Made by a program: the position numbers and the translations under genes. Positions 1-10,607 of a DNA stretch of 31,960 bases are shown here, in pieces; the stretch's first letter is position 1; each line of letters begins with the position of its first letter. The notes below the pieces were generated by a model, which saw only the letters and a list, made by a program, of their open reading frames with translations, was not told the DNA's origin and did no database searches. Source of the stretch: Sistotremastrum niveocremeum HHB9708 (taxonomy: Eukaryota; Basidiomycota; Agaricomycetes; Sistotremastrales; Sistotremastraceae); NCBI GenBank assembly GCA_001630475.1, contig KV419426.1:28208-60167 (forward strand). The letters run 5' to 3'.

Positions 1-1
1 T

Positions 2-1974
2 GGAACACTCTCTGAAACCGGCGGACCTCAGCAGCTCGCTGTTGTTTCTCATCGTACACCACTCGGAGCCTCCAATACGCAGCCGCAATCCAATCTTTCT
101 CATCCAGCTCATCCATCAACCCCTTCGTCAGCGATTCCTTCCATCCATCCACCTCGCCTTGCGTCTCCTCAGATCAATAGACCAGATAATCCGCCGTCTA
201 CCGCTCAAAGATTACCTTCCAATCGTCTAGCAAGTGCTATTGCAGCACGTACTCCCACAAGGGATCTTCAAGTGCCCCCTCGTTCTCAGGCTTCTCCCGC
301 CCCACGAGCTATCGGCACCAATGGTGTTGCCAATGGGATGTCTTCCGCAGGACTTTCTCAGGTGAATAAAAAATCTAATTCTAATATTCGAGAGTTCTAA
401 GGAAATCTTTCAGGTTACTCTTCAGCTACAAAATCGGATCACATCTCTTGAGCGTCTGCTTCGCGCCGCCGAAAACGCGAGGCCAGGAGCAGCTCCCAAA
501 GCCGCTGCAGCCTCAGATAAGGGCCCAACACGAACGCATGTGGTGCTTGATAGCGAAGACGAGATCATGGACGACCCCGAAGCAGATCAAGTCGAACAGA
601 ACTCGAGCGGGAGCATGCAGGAAGACGCCGAGGACCCCGAACCAGCTACCAAGCGACTCCGTCGCTTCAGCGACACTGAACTCAAACGCATCAGAGTATA
701 TGCGAAGAAGTTCACTGTCATGGGAATGATATGGCTCCGGGATCCAGCGGATACTTTTGCGTTGGGATCGGACTCAGATTACGATCCTGTGCATCGTTTC
801 GATAGCGAGGAGACCGCGCTACAAGGGCAGTATCAAGATCTCGCCGAGTTGGTTTCAAAGAACTTCCACGATTTCTTTGACGAATACCAATTCCAAAAAG
901 TGGTAAGTCGTATCGTTGTCTCTAAACTCGGAGTAACTGAAATCAATCTCTCCACCCATCCAGTTCAACAAGGCTATGCAAAATCACCGCTCTCATCTCG
1001 CCAACATGCTCCGTAGGAAGAGCGGCAGCGCCATATTCCTGGTCCGCCAGCAGGAACTCAGATGCTCTACAAGTCGAGAACAGTTCAAGAGGCTTGTTGG
1101 GTGGGACAAGAAAGCTCGCACCAAGGGCAACAAAAAAGTCGCAGGATACCATACTTGGGCACCAATCCTCTACCTCAACGAGAATCCAGCAGAAGGACCA
1201 TATGCCGTTTTCCGTCATCCGACCCTGATTGCTGTAAGTTGCATCATCTGAGCTTTTTGGTGAGCGGTTCGAGCTCGATCTTCTTCCAGATCGCACAAGC
1301 AATGCTCTGGGGACCCGCCGCCATTTATGTTGACCTCAAAGATGTTGTCTTTTACGGCACGGTCTCTGGCCGTCAATGGGGTGTCCGCCGTACTACGCCT
1401 GGATTGATCGCTGGGGCGGCCATCTGGGTAGGTCCTGCAATGCTGCATTTGCGAATAAGCTGACATTGTGGACTATTTCTAGGCCCGTTGGATAATCTCT
1501 GTTGATCCTACTTTTAATCCAGTCGGCCCGATCAGCAACATTCCGTACCAGGAAGATTTCGATTGCTATCTCAAGTACTTGCTGAAAGGTTTGGCGGAGA
1601 ATAAGAATGCTGTCATCAATCTCTTCAAGACGTGGGACAAGGAAGTGTTCGATGCGAAAGGACTGCAGGAAGATCCTTCTCGGGGCATCGACTCTTACGA
1701 ACAACAGCTGTACGAACAACTTGAGAATGACGGTGAGCCGATCGAAATTGATGGAGAGGAGGACGAAACCGAAGAGGAAGAGGAGGAGGAAGAAGAGGAA
1801 AACGAAGCAGAAGGAGGACAGGAAGACAGACAAGGTGTTGAACACGACGAGGAAGCGGCTGAGGGGGCTGTTGATGCTGACCTCAACTTCAACGGTTCTG
1901 GTTACGAGGGTCCGGGCTACGACGACAATGGAGAAATCCAGGAGGCAGACCCTACCCACCAAGTCGAGGAATAA
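2..1974 (+). CDS. Uncharacterised fungal protein with acidic tail, 5' truncated
   Basis: Five exons (2-361, 414-902, 964-1233, 1290-1427, 1483-1974) join in one frame through introns of 52, 61, 56 and 55 nt, all GT..AG, giving at least 582 residues; the start lies left of the window. Residues 1-120 are Ser/Pro/Ala-rich and look disordered. A short helix with Leu spacing (LQLQNRITSLERLLRAAE) follows, then an acidic patch and a basic KRLRR. The conserved-looking core (about residues 180-470) includes FRHPTLIAIAQAMLWGP and a Trp-rich stretch near TTPGLIAGAAIWARW. The tail carries a Glu tract (about residues 510-527). The order of hydrophobic helices, 'F-x-HP' and a late Y/L-rich helix recall the basidiomycete DUF6532 family, but that match is from memory and tentative. 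No catalytic motif is visible. It may be chromatin- or RNA-associated because of its charge pattern; that is inference only. Confidence 0.8.
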
Positions 1975-2340
1975 GCTGAACAGGCCAAGTAAGTCCTGCT
2001 GCCATCACTTGTGATCCCTTCAGATTGTCTTGATACCTTGCAGTTTACAGATCCGCTCTTCTATTCGCTCTTTCCATCCAACTGATGCCTTTCGTTGATT
2101 ATCACTTTCTTTGCCCTTCCACTCTTTCTCGCCAACTATGCCAATGTAACATTATTATCTGTATATATCGAATTCGAGTCGAATCTACATGTTTGAATGA
2201 GTGCTATAGCCCGTTCGGCCTTGAAATTTTTGAAATGACGTCGTTGCTTGGGAAAGCCGAAATCTCCGCACTGTATAGCTCCTGTCAAGTGTTCGGGAGG
2301 CGCCGTCCACGCCATCACTGTGCGACGACGTTTCACGCCA

Positions 2341-3392
2341 ATGAACCTCGTTTCGTCCTCCACTACTGGCAATGGCCACCCCTGGTCCTCTCCAGGTCAA
2401 GAATTCTCTTGTCAAGTACCCTATCACCAGCTACCAGCACCCGTAGTTCCCACGTGGGTGCCAATCTTCACCGACCCGGTACGTTTTTTTTCGCTTTCGT
2501 TCTCATTCTTACAATGAAGTCTCTGATAATTTCAAAGTTGATTCCTTTTGAATGCCATCACGGAAAATTCTCCAATTTTTATGCTTTCATAGCACACGCG
2601 CAGCTCGACCATGCGTCTCAAGCATCGCCAGTCGCTCCCACCTTCCACCAAACTTTCTTTCCCCAGGACATGCCCGGTCGCAACAATGCTGTGGTCACCT
2701 CCACCGGCGTGTTGCTCAACAACTCATCCTCAAACTTGCAACAAAATGGGGTACCTTTCGGGAGCCAGATCACCGATCCTACAGTCATACCCGAAACCTC
2801 TCAGCTCACCCAGTACTACCCAGACTCATCTCCCCCGTCTTCTGCTCCCTCTTTCACCGAGGTCGAGACACCACCGTCCCATGAGTACTGCCCTTCTGTG
2901 GACTATGTCCCTACCGTCCAAACTCCCCCTACCGTCCAAACCCCTCCTTCAGTCGAAACTCCCCCGTCCGTCGAAGCCCCCCCTTCCCTCGAATACCAGC
3001 TTTCCCTATCAGCCCCAAGTGCAATTCCAGAACCATCTTGTTCCGACCAACTCGTCGAACTAGCCGCCAAACTCGCGTATCGTGCCGCGGCCCTAAGCCA
3101 CCCTCAGCATCTTCGTCAGGGGCGTAATCCCCCCGAGTGGATTTGCCCCATGCCAGGTTGTTCAAGGACGTACCTGGCGCCTGTGGGGTTGAAAGGTCAT
3201 TTCAAGTACATGTTATGTGACTATGATGAAGCGCACCTTATCCCGGGATATGTGCCTCATCTACATCCACCCTTTCGTGCTAGGGACATGCCTTTGGGAG
3301 TGTTCGCACAACACCGTCTCAGAAATATCGAAGAGGTGATTGCAAAGGCCGAGTTGGAACTTCAGGAAAGAGAAGCTGAAGGGTCTTTGTGA
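2341..3392 (+). CDS. Variant C2HC-type zinc-finger protein with Pro-rich repeats
   Basis: Two exons (2341-2478 and 2604-3392) join in phase 0 across a 125-nt intron that ends at GCGCAG. The product has 308 residues. The frame upstream of 2341 has no nearby ATG, so M at 2341 is the preferred start. The N-terminal two thirds are Ser/Thr/Pro-rich, with six-residue repeats of the PTVQTP/PSVETP type. One finger follows at residues 227-251: C-x4-C-x12-H-x5-C, starting at WICPMPGC. This is a C2H2 geometry whose last His is replaced by Cys. A Glu-rich helix ends the protein. A GTGAGT donor at 3389 and an AG at 3458-3459 would replace the last residue and add nine (stop 3485-3487), so the end is not settled. 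A single finger could bind DNA, RNA or protein; the target is unknown. It lies 366 bp downstream of the previous gene on the same strand. Confidence 0.72.
2910..2993 (+). repeat. In-frame 18-bp tandem repeats (Pro-rich hexapeptide)
   Basis: About 4.7 imperfect copies of an 18-bp unit encode PTVQTP, PTVQTP, PSVETP, PSVEAP and PSLEY. Every unit is a multiple of three, so copy number can change without shifting the zinc-finger frame downstream. Confidence 0.8.
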
Positions 3393-3487
3393 GTCTCTTT
3401 CCTCTTTAACTGAATCTCGTGACTTGTCTTGCTGACTCATTCACGTTTGACGTTTCAAGACCAGCATTCCCCATCGTCCTTTCCTGA

Positions 3488-4632
3488 AACAAGTTGAATG
3501 AGCTGCCGAAAATTGTTTTTACCCTGTCCATCTGCTTCCGGTTGTTGCGCTTTCTAGCTTTCATTGTCCTGTATATGTTTATTACTTGTATATATTTGTA
3601 GTTACTGAAATCTTCCTATCATACACGCTATTTTGAATATAGTTGCTCGTAAAATGTTTGCCAACGCCTGAATAAGACCGCCAAACGTGCAGCAGCGCAA
3701 GGTTGCCGGCGCGTTATGTCACGTCACGAACGCGTCTCGCTTCGCGCGCCCTCATCGCTTGCCTCATCGACGGGCCTCGCACACCATCGCTAGCGTGCTT
3801 TCGGCCCTGCATCCTCTTGCTACAATTTGGAGAAATCTATATGTGGCCGAACATGCTGTACATGGAATCGTGAGTCTGAACCTCTTTGATTAGGCCTCCT
3901 TTTGACGTGACAAACATCTTCAGCTACATTGGAGCCGACAGCAAGACGAACTCGATAGGACCCGCAGGCTCTTATAGCAAGACTAGCTACCTTGCTCTGA
4001 GCCTACGTCGGTCCAAATTATCGAGGAAAGTCTCACCAAACGGCCTTCCGAAGTCTGTCTCCTTAGGAGGCAGATGACCTCGCAAGAGGGTACCAGTAAC
4101 AGGTTGGGAACAGAGTTCGAAGCCTGATCTCCCCTGTGAAAGTATGGGAGGCCCTCAAATGGTCGCTTTTCAGGACGTTTCCAGGACTCGGAGGGGTGGG
4201 CTACAGCGTTCTCTCTCCGACCAATCGAGGGCCTGGAGGGTCAGTTTCGTCCTTGATCATCAGACCCCTTGAACTCTCAATCTTTTCTACCCCAGTATCC
4301 CTAGACCCCAAGCCTCGTGATATCTACGCCATCAAAGACGATTATGTTGCCAAGCTCAGGCTTGAATTTATTCCATATAAGGCTCGGTTCGTCTGGTTAC
4401 ATGTCAAACTTGGTGTTGAGCCTGTCGATTGATGAATTTATTACAGGAAAGAGGTTGTGCTCATCACAGGATTATTGCAGCTGGCTCTAGAGGCACGAAG
4501 AAAGCAACTCAACATTTATTCGTAATTTCTGTAGCATAGACTGGTGTGCTTTCTCGAACGTTATTGCCTCCGAGCCGTCATGTGATAGGTCACGTCACTC
4601 CGCGACACTTGCTTAGTCAGCAAACTCAACCA
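3488..4632. other. Intergenic stretch, no supported gene
   Basis: The first part is AT-rich 3' flank of the zinc-finger gene (TATATGTT and TATATATTTG near 3574-3600). Two short open frames on + (3687-3893 and 4136-4432) lack convincing starts, splice partners or domain features. A run from about 3700 to 3800 is rich in CG dinucleotides (GCGCGCC, CGACGG). Nothing here supports a gene with confidence. Confidence 0.55.
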
Positions 4633-6582
4633 ATGACTATCAGCGCATCGAAGGGTGCAAAAAAGAGGACTAGCTCGTCAGATTCCAAATCGCTTCCCAC
4701 CTCGAGAAAACGCAAGCGAACTACTCCAATTTCAGCCAAAGAAAAGGCAAAACAAATAGCGGCATCATTCCCGATTCCATCTCCTGGCTTCACAAGCCAA
4801 GTAGTCACTGCTATACCCAAGGATCGGCGCACATTTCTGAGAAAGGCTCTAAGTTTGCGATTAGACAGTTGGAAGCAGAATGTGAAGAGTACGCATCTTT
4901 TCGAATTTGACTGTTCCTCTGGTATTCTAAACACAGCTGAAAACTGCGCAGGAAAAAACCACAATCGTGGAATATTGCCGGTCAATCTGGACGAGCTAGC
5001 AGCGCGACCTATGAGGTCTGCGCAAGCCCAGGAGCAGGCCTCTTGTGCAGCTCGTCAATTTTTAGCATCGGATCCTCCGCTTACGACGTACTCTGGGTAC
5101 TGGCAGGACATCAATGGCAAGGGACTGGCGGCATATTTTGCGTGGAGATATATCGCTAAACCAGGGAAGAATAACAAAAGAATATGGGATGGGATTCCAG
5201 TGCGTCAAGCCTTGCCAAGAGGGACCCACGCTAACGAGGTTCTGCAGGCTCAGGTCATGAGACACGCTCACTGGGCTACGCAACGCTTTGCTGCCCAAAA
5301 GCTGCTGCATGTCATTACCAGAAATTCACGCCACATTCGTGACGGAAAGATTGATGCCCAGCCGTGCATGATCGCTCCCAGAAGTACCGACGCTGCTGAT
5401 TCAAATGCCGTCCGAGACATGCAGATGGCCGAAGATAAGGACACTTGCTATTTCGATGCCCAGGAAACTTCCACCAGCAACAAATCCCACGGACACAGTG
5501 AAGGCAGGGTCGAAGGCATTCGTTCTGGCCCAGAAACGTCAGCTAGCCATTGCTATTTGATTTTCTATCTGTACCTGAGTTCTCTCCAATACAGACCTCC
5601 TTCCCTCTCCTTTGCGCAACAATTGAACGAAGACCGTGCTTATAGGGCCTATGTCGAAGACGATGATTGGGACAAAAATTCGGAACTTTCTCTTGAGGAA
5701 GACACAGAAGAAGGTGCTAGCAATGAGTCTGCTGCAGACGAGGCCCCAAAGTTACCAAGTGCGTTCATTCTTCGAGAATTCGCCAGAGCCTGACATGTAA
5801 TCAGATTCTACATATGCCGAGATGCGTGGAGTGACGTACTTGGTGCAGTCATGGCATGAGACCGGACACAATCACGACCCGCAGGTAAGGTTTTAGCTTC
5901 GAGATGAAGTTATACCATTGACGTTCCTCACTAGTCCATGATGAAATCGTCCAGCGACCTCACAGGTGGACCGGTGAGGGTCGCAAATGGTAAATGGCTT
6001 CTGCTCCAACTCTCCTTGTTGCACGAGATCATCAGTATGATGTTCAAAGCCGCATTTCCAAATGAATGGAAGGTCTATAATGCAGCCTACAAGGCTGGTA
6101 TCACCTGGATGGAAGACGTTCAAGACCAAGGAGCTTTTCTAGGCCGTGGCATAGTCTGGAAGCTCCCACTGCTGACACACCGCGACGGTTCAGATGGTAA
6201 AGGCGCACTCTGCGCCATCGTCAATTGGGGATACTATCGGGCCGGCGACGAGAAATTGCTGAGGAAGATGGGGCTCGTACTCCACGATCTGAAACTGTTA
6301 TTTGAGTGCGTCACGTCCTGACTGATTGTTATTCGTCGAGCGTTGAACTCAACATGCGCAAGGTACCCACCCGGATCGGTTATAATATTCAGATCGTCTG
6401 ATCTTTGGCATTCCTTCGAAGGCGGTGAACCGAGCCCGTATTTCGAAGGTGATGAACTCACTCCGGGTCGATTCGGGTTTGTTTTCTTTATGCCATCGGG
6501 CGCATTGAACACTTTAAAAGGCAAACCCCCTGGATGGGCGAGAGAGACTGCAGCCGGGCGTCACGCTCCTACAAATGTATAA
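4633..6582 (+). CDS. TET/JBP-like 2-oxoglutarate/Fe(II) dioxygenase
   Basis: Exons 4633-4888, 4952-5758, 5805-5884, 5935-6305 and 6363-6582 keep one frame; a further 57-nt in-frame intron at 5538-5594 (weak GTCAGC donor) is likely because its translation is a hydrophobic run unlike its flanks. The product is about 558 residues. Residues 1-40 are Lys/Arg/Ser-rich with KRKR, a likely nuclear signal. The C-terminal domain shows the double-stranded beta-helix triad: H-x-D at LTHRDGS (H444, D446), a distal His in SSDLWHSF (H502) after PPGSVIIFRS, and the 2-oxoglutarate Arg in GRFGFVFF (R522). This spacing is the pattern of TET/JBP-related fungal dioxygenases, which oxidise 5-methylcytosine or thymine in characterised members. 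The family is expanded in Agaricomycetes and often lies near KDZ transposons (established). Substrate here is inferred. ATG 4633 was chosen because the upstream frame has no closer in-frame ATG with coding character. Confidence 0.75.
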
Positions 6583-6918
6583 GATATTAACTCACAATAT
6601 ACTTGCGGTGCGCAAAATTTCATTCATCATCGCAACCCAGTCAGGGCCAGACGTATGGGTCTCTGCGAATTGGCGTTGTTGCCGTTGTCAAAGCTGCACA
6701 CTCATCAAGATTTGCTCAATCAAGACCAGAACGTACCAATCGCAACCAGCCTCAACATCTTTCACTTTCGAGCGGCCAGAATCTATAGATCATTCTCCGA
6801 TCGTCCACCCATCCCTCCGACGACTATTGCCCTCACGGAATCGACGCGCGCGTCTCGGAGATCGACGCTCGCATCGTTCTCGCGAGCCTCACATCCGACC
6901 TGCAACGTCCTGATCAGC

Positions 6919-7343
6919 ATGAGCTCCATCCTGACTAGCCCACCCCAGAAGAAAGCTTCCATGGCTTGTTTTCCGTGCAGCCGTGAGTTTGTCGTCGCGG
7001 ATTCCTCAGGTTGTTCATTGCTGATTCCTGGCTCCCAGAAGCTAAAAGAAGATGCGATCAAGGTACTCCTTGTCAGCGCTGCTTGGAGAAAGACAAAGAA
7101 TGCGCTTACCCTGCCAAGTAGGTCATTCATTCTTGGTCCCTATCTGATGCTAGAAAAACCTCCAGGCAACGGTTCCGTGGCAAGGGGAGGAATCCGCGGA
7201 AGCAACGGGAAGGGTATCAAACGAAAGGTGCCTGCCCAATACTTCTCAGATCTGAATCGCGTGATGAAGCTCATTGGGTATTCGATAGCTGCAGAATCAA
7301 CTCTTTGCGACATATCGCAAGTCCCGAGTTCTGCTCTATCTGA
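6919..7343 (+). CDS. Short Zn(II)2Cys6 binuclear-cluster protein
   Basis: Exons 6919-6982, 7039-7117 and 7154-7343 give 110 residues. Splicing of the first intron (56 nt) restores the full motif C-x2-C-x6-C-x5-C-x2-C-x6-C at residues 17-43 (MACFPCS, then AKRRCDQGTPCQRC). Unspliced, half of the cysteines are lost, so the intron is strongly supported. This is the fungal-type DNA-binding domain of Gal4-class regulators. The stretch after the domain is basic (RFRGKGRNPRKQRE), as is common in the linker. There is no room for the usual middle-homology region: the frame stops at 7341-7343, so it is either a small DNA-binding protein, a truncated regulator, or my third exon is wrong. A competing frame over 7154-7446 is open and could be reached by another intron. 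Acceptor 7163-7165 is an equal alternative in the same frame. Confidence 0.65.
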
Positions 7344-7797
7344 ATCTTCGCGCGCACCTCTCGCTCTACCTCAGAAATCGAACGTGGAACTTCCGTCCAT
7401 CAGGGTGCTCTTTCCAAATATTGACTTTGCTCCCCGTAATCAGTGAAGCACAATTCTCTTCCAATCATTCTCACAAAGCCCATGTTCATTAAACGAAATG
7501 AGCATCGCAGCCTGTTTACGACTTGCTCCCTTTTCAATCTGGCGGACTTTGTGAAAGTGACCAATTATTTTGTGTGTTTGTAACTCGTTATTTCGATCGG
7601 ATGCAATATTCGTTCAAACTCAGTGTCTGCACTCAAGCACACAACGTTCAACGGTCGTCAACGACGTCGAATAACAAGATGATACATTTCGTACAGCAAG
7701 AAATACATTGTAAACCATTATCATGGTATGATAGGCGACTATCCGTGAGTCAAATGACACTTACCTTTTCGCCAGTCTCTTCCATCAACCATTGCTT
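7344..7797. other. Convergent 3' flanks
   Basis: This gap separates the 3' ends of the plus-strand Zn(II)2Cys6 gene and the minus-strand 11-exon gene. Open frames in it are short and overlap on both strands. I see no gene, only likely untranslated regions. Confidence 0.5.
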
Positions 7798-10232
7798 CTA
7801 GTATCTTTTTCTGATCTGCCCTATACCCAAGGAACGACGGTACCAAGCAGATTCGTGCTTCCACAATGCTCTGAGACGAAGCTCTTCGAGCGCCGTGTTT
7901 GTGGCGGATGTGCAAGCTGCTCTCGCTGCCTGTGCACACACATCATTCGATTCGAGGAAATCGAGCACCCGGATATGACGAGGAGTTTCTTCTAAAACTT
8001 TGTCCCTCGAAGCGCGACGGTTTGACTCTAACTTGGCATATTTCTTGTACTCATTTGATTCCATGACCAGGAGATATTTATGATTGACAGCGGCTTGCAC
8101 AAAGAAGGGAGCCTTTCAACAATGTCAGAAATTCACCGCAAGATAAAACTGTAGACCCACCCAGGAAGCATGTCGGTTTTGAAGCCATGCGCGAAGCTCC
8201 GCGTTCTATAGCACTCAGTCACAAGGATGAAACAATCAATATCACGAGGGATCACTAACCTCTCTGCTATACGCCTCGTCTCCTATTAGCTCCCGAAGTG
8301 CCAGATATGTCTCGACCCGTGACACTTGTTGGACGAAGTGACCGTTCGTGGAATCTGAGTCCTCAGCTGGGTACCAGAAAGGCTTGGTTTTATTGCTAGA
8401 GGCGTCCCACGGCGGATAGATGAGAATCGGACTGGCTGATTCCCCTCTCCATTCTAACGCTATCTCATCGCCTTCTCTCTTCCATTCCCAAGGATCGATG
8501 AAACGATCGGCACAGTGCGCTTTGCCCTGACCGACATTATGTGAGTCACAGTTGTCTGCGAATGAACAGTGTACTTACATCTCTCTTCTCGACTCTTCGG
8601 ATGAAGACTATGTGAGCAGGGCTGGCCCCTCGCATACTCTTCTCGATGCCATAGTGAATTGGAAGATTTCCCACAGGAGAAGTAGATCCCAGAACCAAGA
8701 TACGGTCGGATATGTTAACCGGAATCCGACCTTCTTCGAAGATTTCTGCGTGAAGGCCGGCTGCGTCGTTCTGTACACCCCATCGAGTTTGGAGTGCCCC
8801 GGCGGGAAAGGAGCGTTGCAAGGCCGGTTTACGGATCTGTAACACATTCAACACACTAAACAGCATCACAGAAAATGTCTCTTACAACCAAGGGAAACAG
8901 CAGACGGGGAGCGGCGCGGCTTCTGACCCTCCCAAAACCATGGTACTTCAACTTGTTCTTCAATTTCACGTACTTAGGCTCATGTCCAACAGGGTCAGAC
9001 TCGGCAGGGTATGGGTCCGGTCCTGGTGCCTGCGGAAGGGCAATATCATCGACGGGAAGGCCGAGCGAAGTCTCTTCAATAGCGGTGCCGTAGTCCTCCT
9101 CAAAATAAGGCTGCTCAAGGATGGGGTCGTCGAAGAAGCCGAGAGGTTCTGGGTTCGTCGGCGGAGAGACGTACGGCAGGTTACACATCTTGGCCAAGAC
9201 TCGAGGGTGCAGGCCAGCCTGATTCTCGTGAGCAAAGATACGAGCCCAACCCGGATGATCCGGGTCAGTTGGACATCTCGACGGAGTCCGGGACACGACT
9301 GACGCCTCATCGTGACCATCGGACGAACCCAGGACAATCCTATACATGGATGTCGTACAACGGTCAGTTTTGGAAAATATTACAGTGTAATTCAAGCTTA
9401 CGGATTGTCTATCGTAGAACCTCTATGGGCAGGAGTAGACGGCTCAAACACGCTGCCTTCGAAGTCACTATTGGGCAATGAACAGGAGACCCTCCTGATG
9501 ACGAAGTCGTTAAGCACGTATAATATCACTCAATAAAACCCCATGGGTTGGTACTTACTCAGCTGCATCAGTAGGAACCCTTGGAGGAGTAGACTCTTGG
9601 GTAACGCTGCCTTCGACGTCACTATTGGGCAATGAACCGAAGACCCTCCTGATAGCGAAGTCGTTAAGTAAGTATCACTGGACAAAATCCCATGGCTTGG
9701 TACTTACTCAGCTGCATCCGAAGGAGCCCTTGGAGGAGTAGACTCCTGAGTAACGCTGTTTTGGAAGTCACTATTGGGAAAGAAGCCAAAGACCCTTCTG
9801 AAGGCGAAGTTGTCTAGTGAGTATCACTCAACAATTTCGAAGCTTGGAACTTACTCAGCTGCGTCCGAAGGAGCTCTGGGGGGAGTAGACTCCTGCGTAA
9901 TGCTTTCTTGGATTTCCTCATCGGACGGCGCCAGCGCGAACCTGCCAGTGGCATCAAAGGTAAAGTTAGATCATGGCAGCTAATTGAATAAAGGGCTCTC
10001 GATCGACCGAAGGTGCGTGCCCATGATCAAAGGATTGAAGTTATCACTTACTCAGTTTGCTTGACAGACTTGGTAGGCGATGGAGTGGACTCCTGAGTGA
10101 CGCTCTCCTGGATTGGCGAAGATCTATAACACGAGTTACAAGTCAGCCAGCAAGACCACACGGTCAGTCGATGATATTGTGGATTCAGAAGATGACTTAC
10201 GCTTCGACAAAGCGCATAGAAGTTTGGGGCAT
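7798..10232 (-). CDS. Uncharacterised 600-residue protein with tandem duplicated exons
   Basis: Eleven exons on the minus strand (10232-10201, 10123-10052, 9941-9855, 9797-9708, 9648-9559, 9494-9402, 9339-8886, 8836-8579, 8526-8260, 8205-8161, 8112-7798) join without a frame error; almost every donor is GTAAGT or a close variant. The total is 1,803 nt, 600 residues. Residues 1-160 are a Ser/Thr/Pro-rich array in which about 30 residues recur, with core TQESTPPRAPSDAAE. Residues about 160-600 form a conserved-looking globular part, with PHPRVLAKM-like Pro patches, a basic KLKNKLKYHGFGR, and a C-terminal helix-rich region (LESNRRASRDK). I recognise no family and no catalytic motif. ATG 10232 starts a 32-nt first exon (MPQTSMRFVEA). 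Stop 7798-7800 closes the last exon; a competing frame runs to 7739. The repeat array looks like a variable-length disordered spacer; its role is unknown. Confidence 0.75.
9402..10123 (-). repeat. Tandem exon-plus-intron duplication array
   Basis: Exons 9402-9494, 9559-9648, 9708-9797, 9855-9941 and, more distantly, 10052-10123 are copies of one another. Donors recur at a spacing of 147-157 bp through the four closest units, and the introns (64, 59, 57 nt) are also alike, for example TATCACT followed by CATGG or AAGCTTGG. All repeated exons enter and leave in the same phase (one base of the split codon at the start, two at the end), so any number of units keeps the frame. The plus-strand hallmark is ACTTACTCAGCTGC followed by GGAGTAGACTC. 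Confidence 0.85.
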
Positions 10233-10398
10233 GTTGAAAATCGAAGAGGATAGCTCAAAGACAGAATGGTATGGCAGATGTTTCGTTGTTGACTCTGCTG
10301 CAGACAAACTGACTTTATATATACTCCCAGACTGAATCCTACGTCATCTTTTTGGCCGTCTATAAACTGTCACCTGCCATTCTGTCAACTAGCAGCAG

Positions 10399-10468
10399 TA
10401 GCAGAGTGGGTGGAGCGTTGGTGTGGTGCCTTAGATATTGACTGGGGCCCGAGTTCAAGGCACTCCAC
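10399..10468 (+). other. Pol III box-like pair with hairpin
   Basis: TAGCAGAGTGG (10399-10409) fits the A-box consensus and AGTTCAAGGCA (10452-10462) fits 9 of 11 B-box positions. Between them GTGGTGCCTT (10423-10432) can pair with AAGGCA..CCAC (10457-10468). It does not fold as a tRNA: acceptor and anticodon stems are missing. A run of six T lies only at 10692. It could be a tRNA-derived SINE remnant or chance. Confidence 0.2.
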
Positions 10469-10607
10469 TTGCATTTCTGGGTAAGTGGCGCCTCGTTTGT
10501 CATAGCAACCATACTAAACATGAGAAGATAGTCGAAATAAAGTTTGATTCCGCCCCACAGATCACTCCAAAGAGCCCACCGACCGAGACGAATAAATTGC
10601 GATGACA

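Noticed and set aside
1695-1892. Poly-Ser minus-strand frame
   Set aside because: It is the antisense shadow of the Glu-rich tail of the first gene.
8546-9337. Several 70-120 codon frames on both strands
   Set aside because: All are shadows of exons 7 and 8 of the 11-exon minus-strand gene.
10380-10470. tRNA gene
   Set aside because: The A- and B-box matches are good, but the acceptor, anticodon and T stems do not pair.
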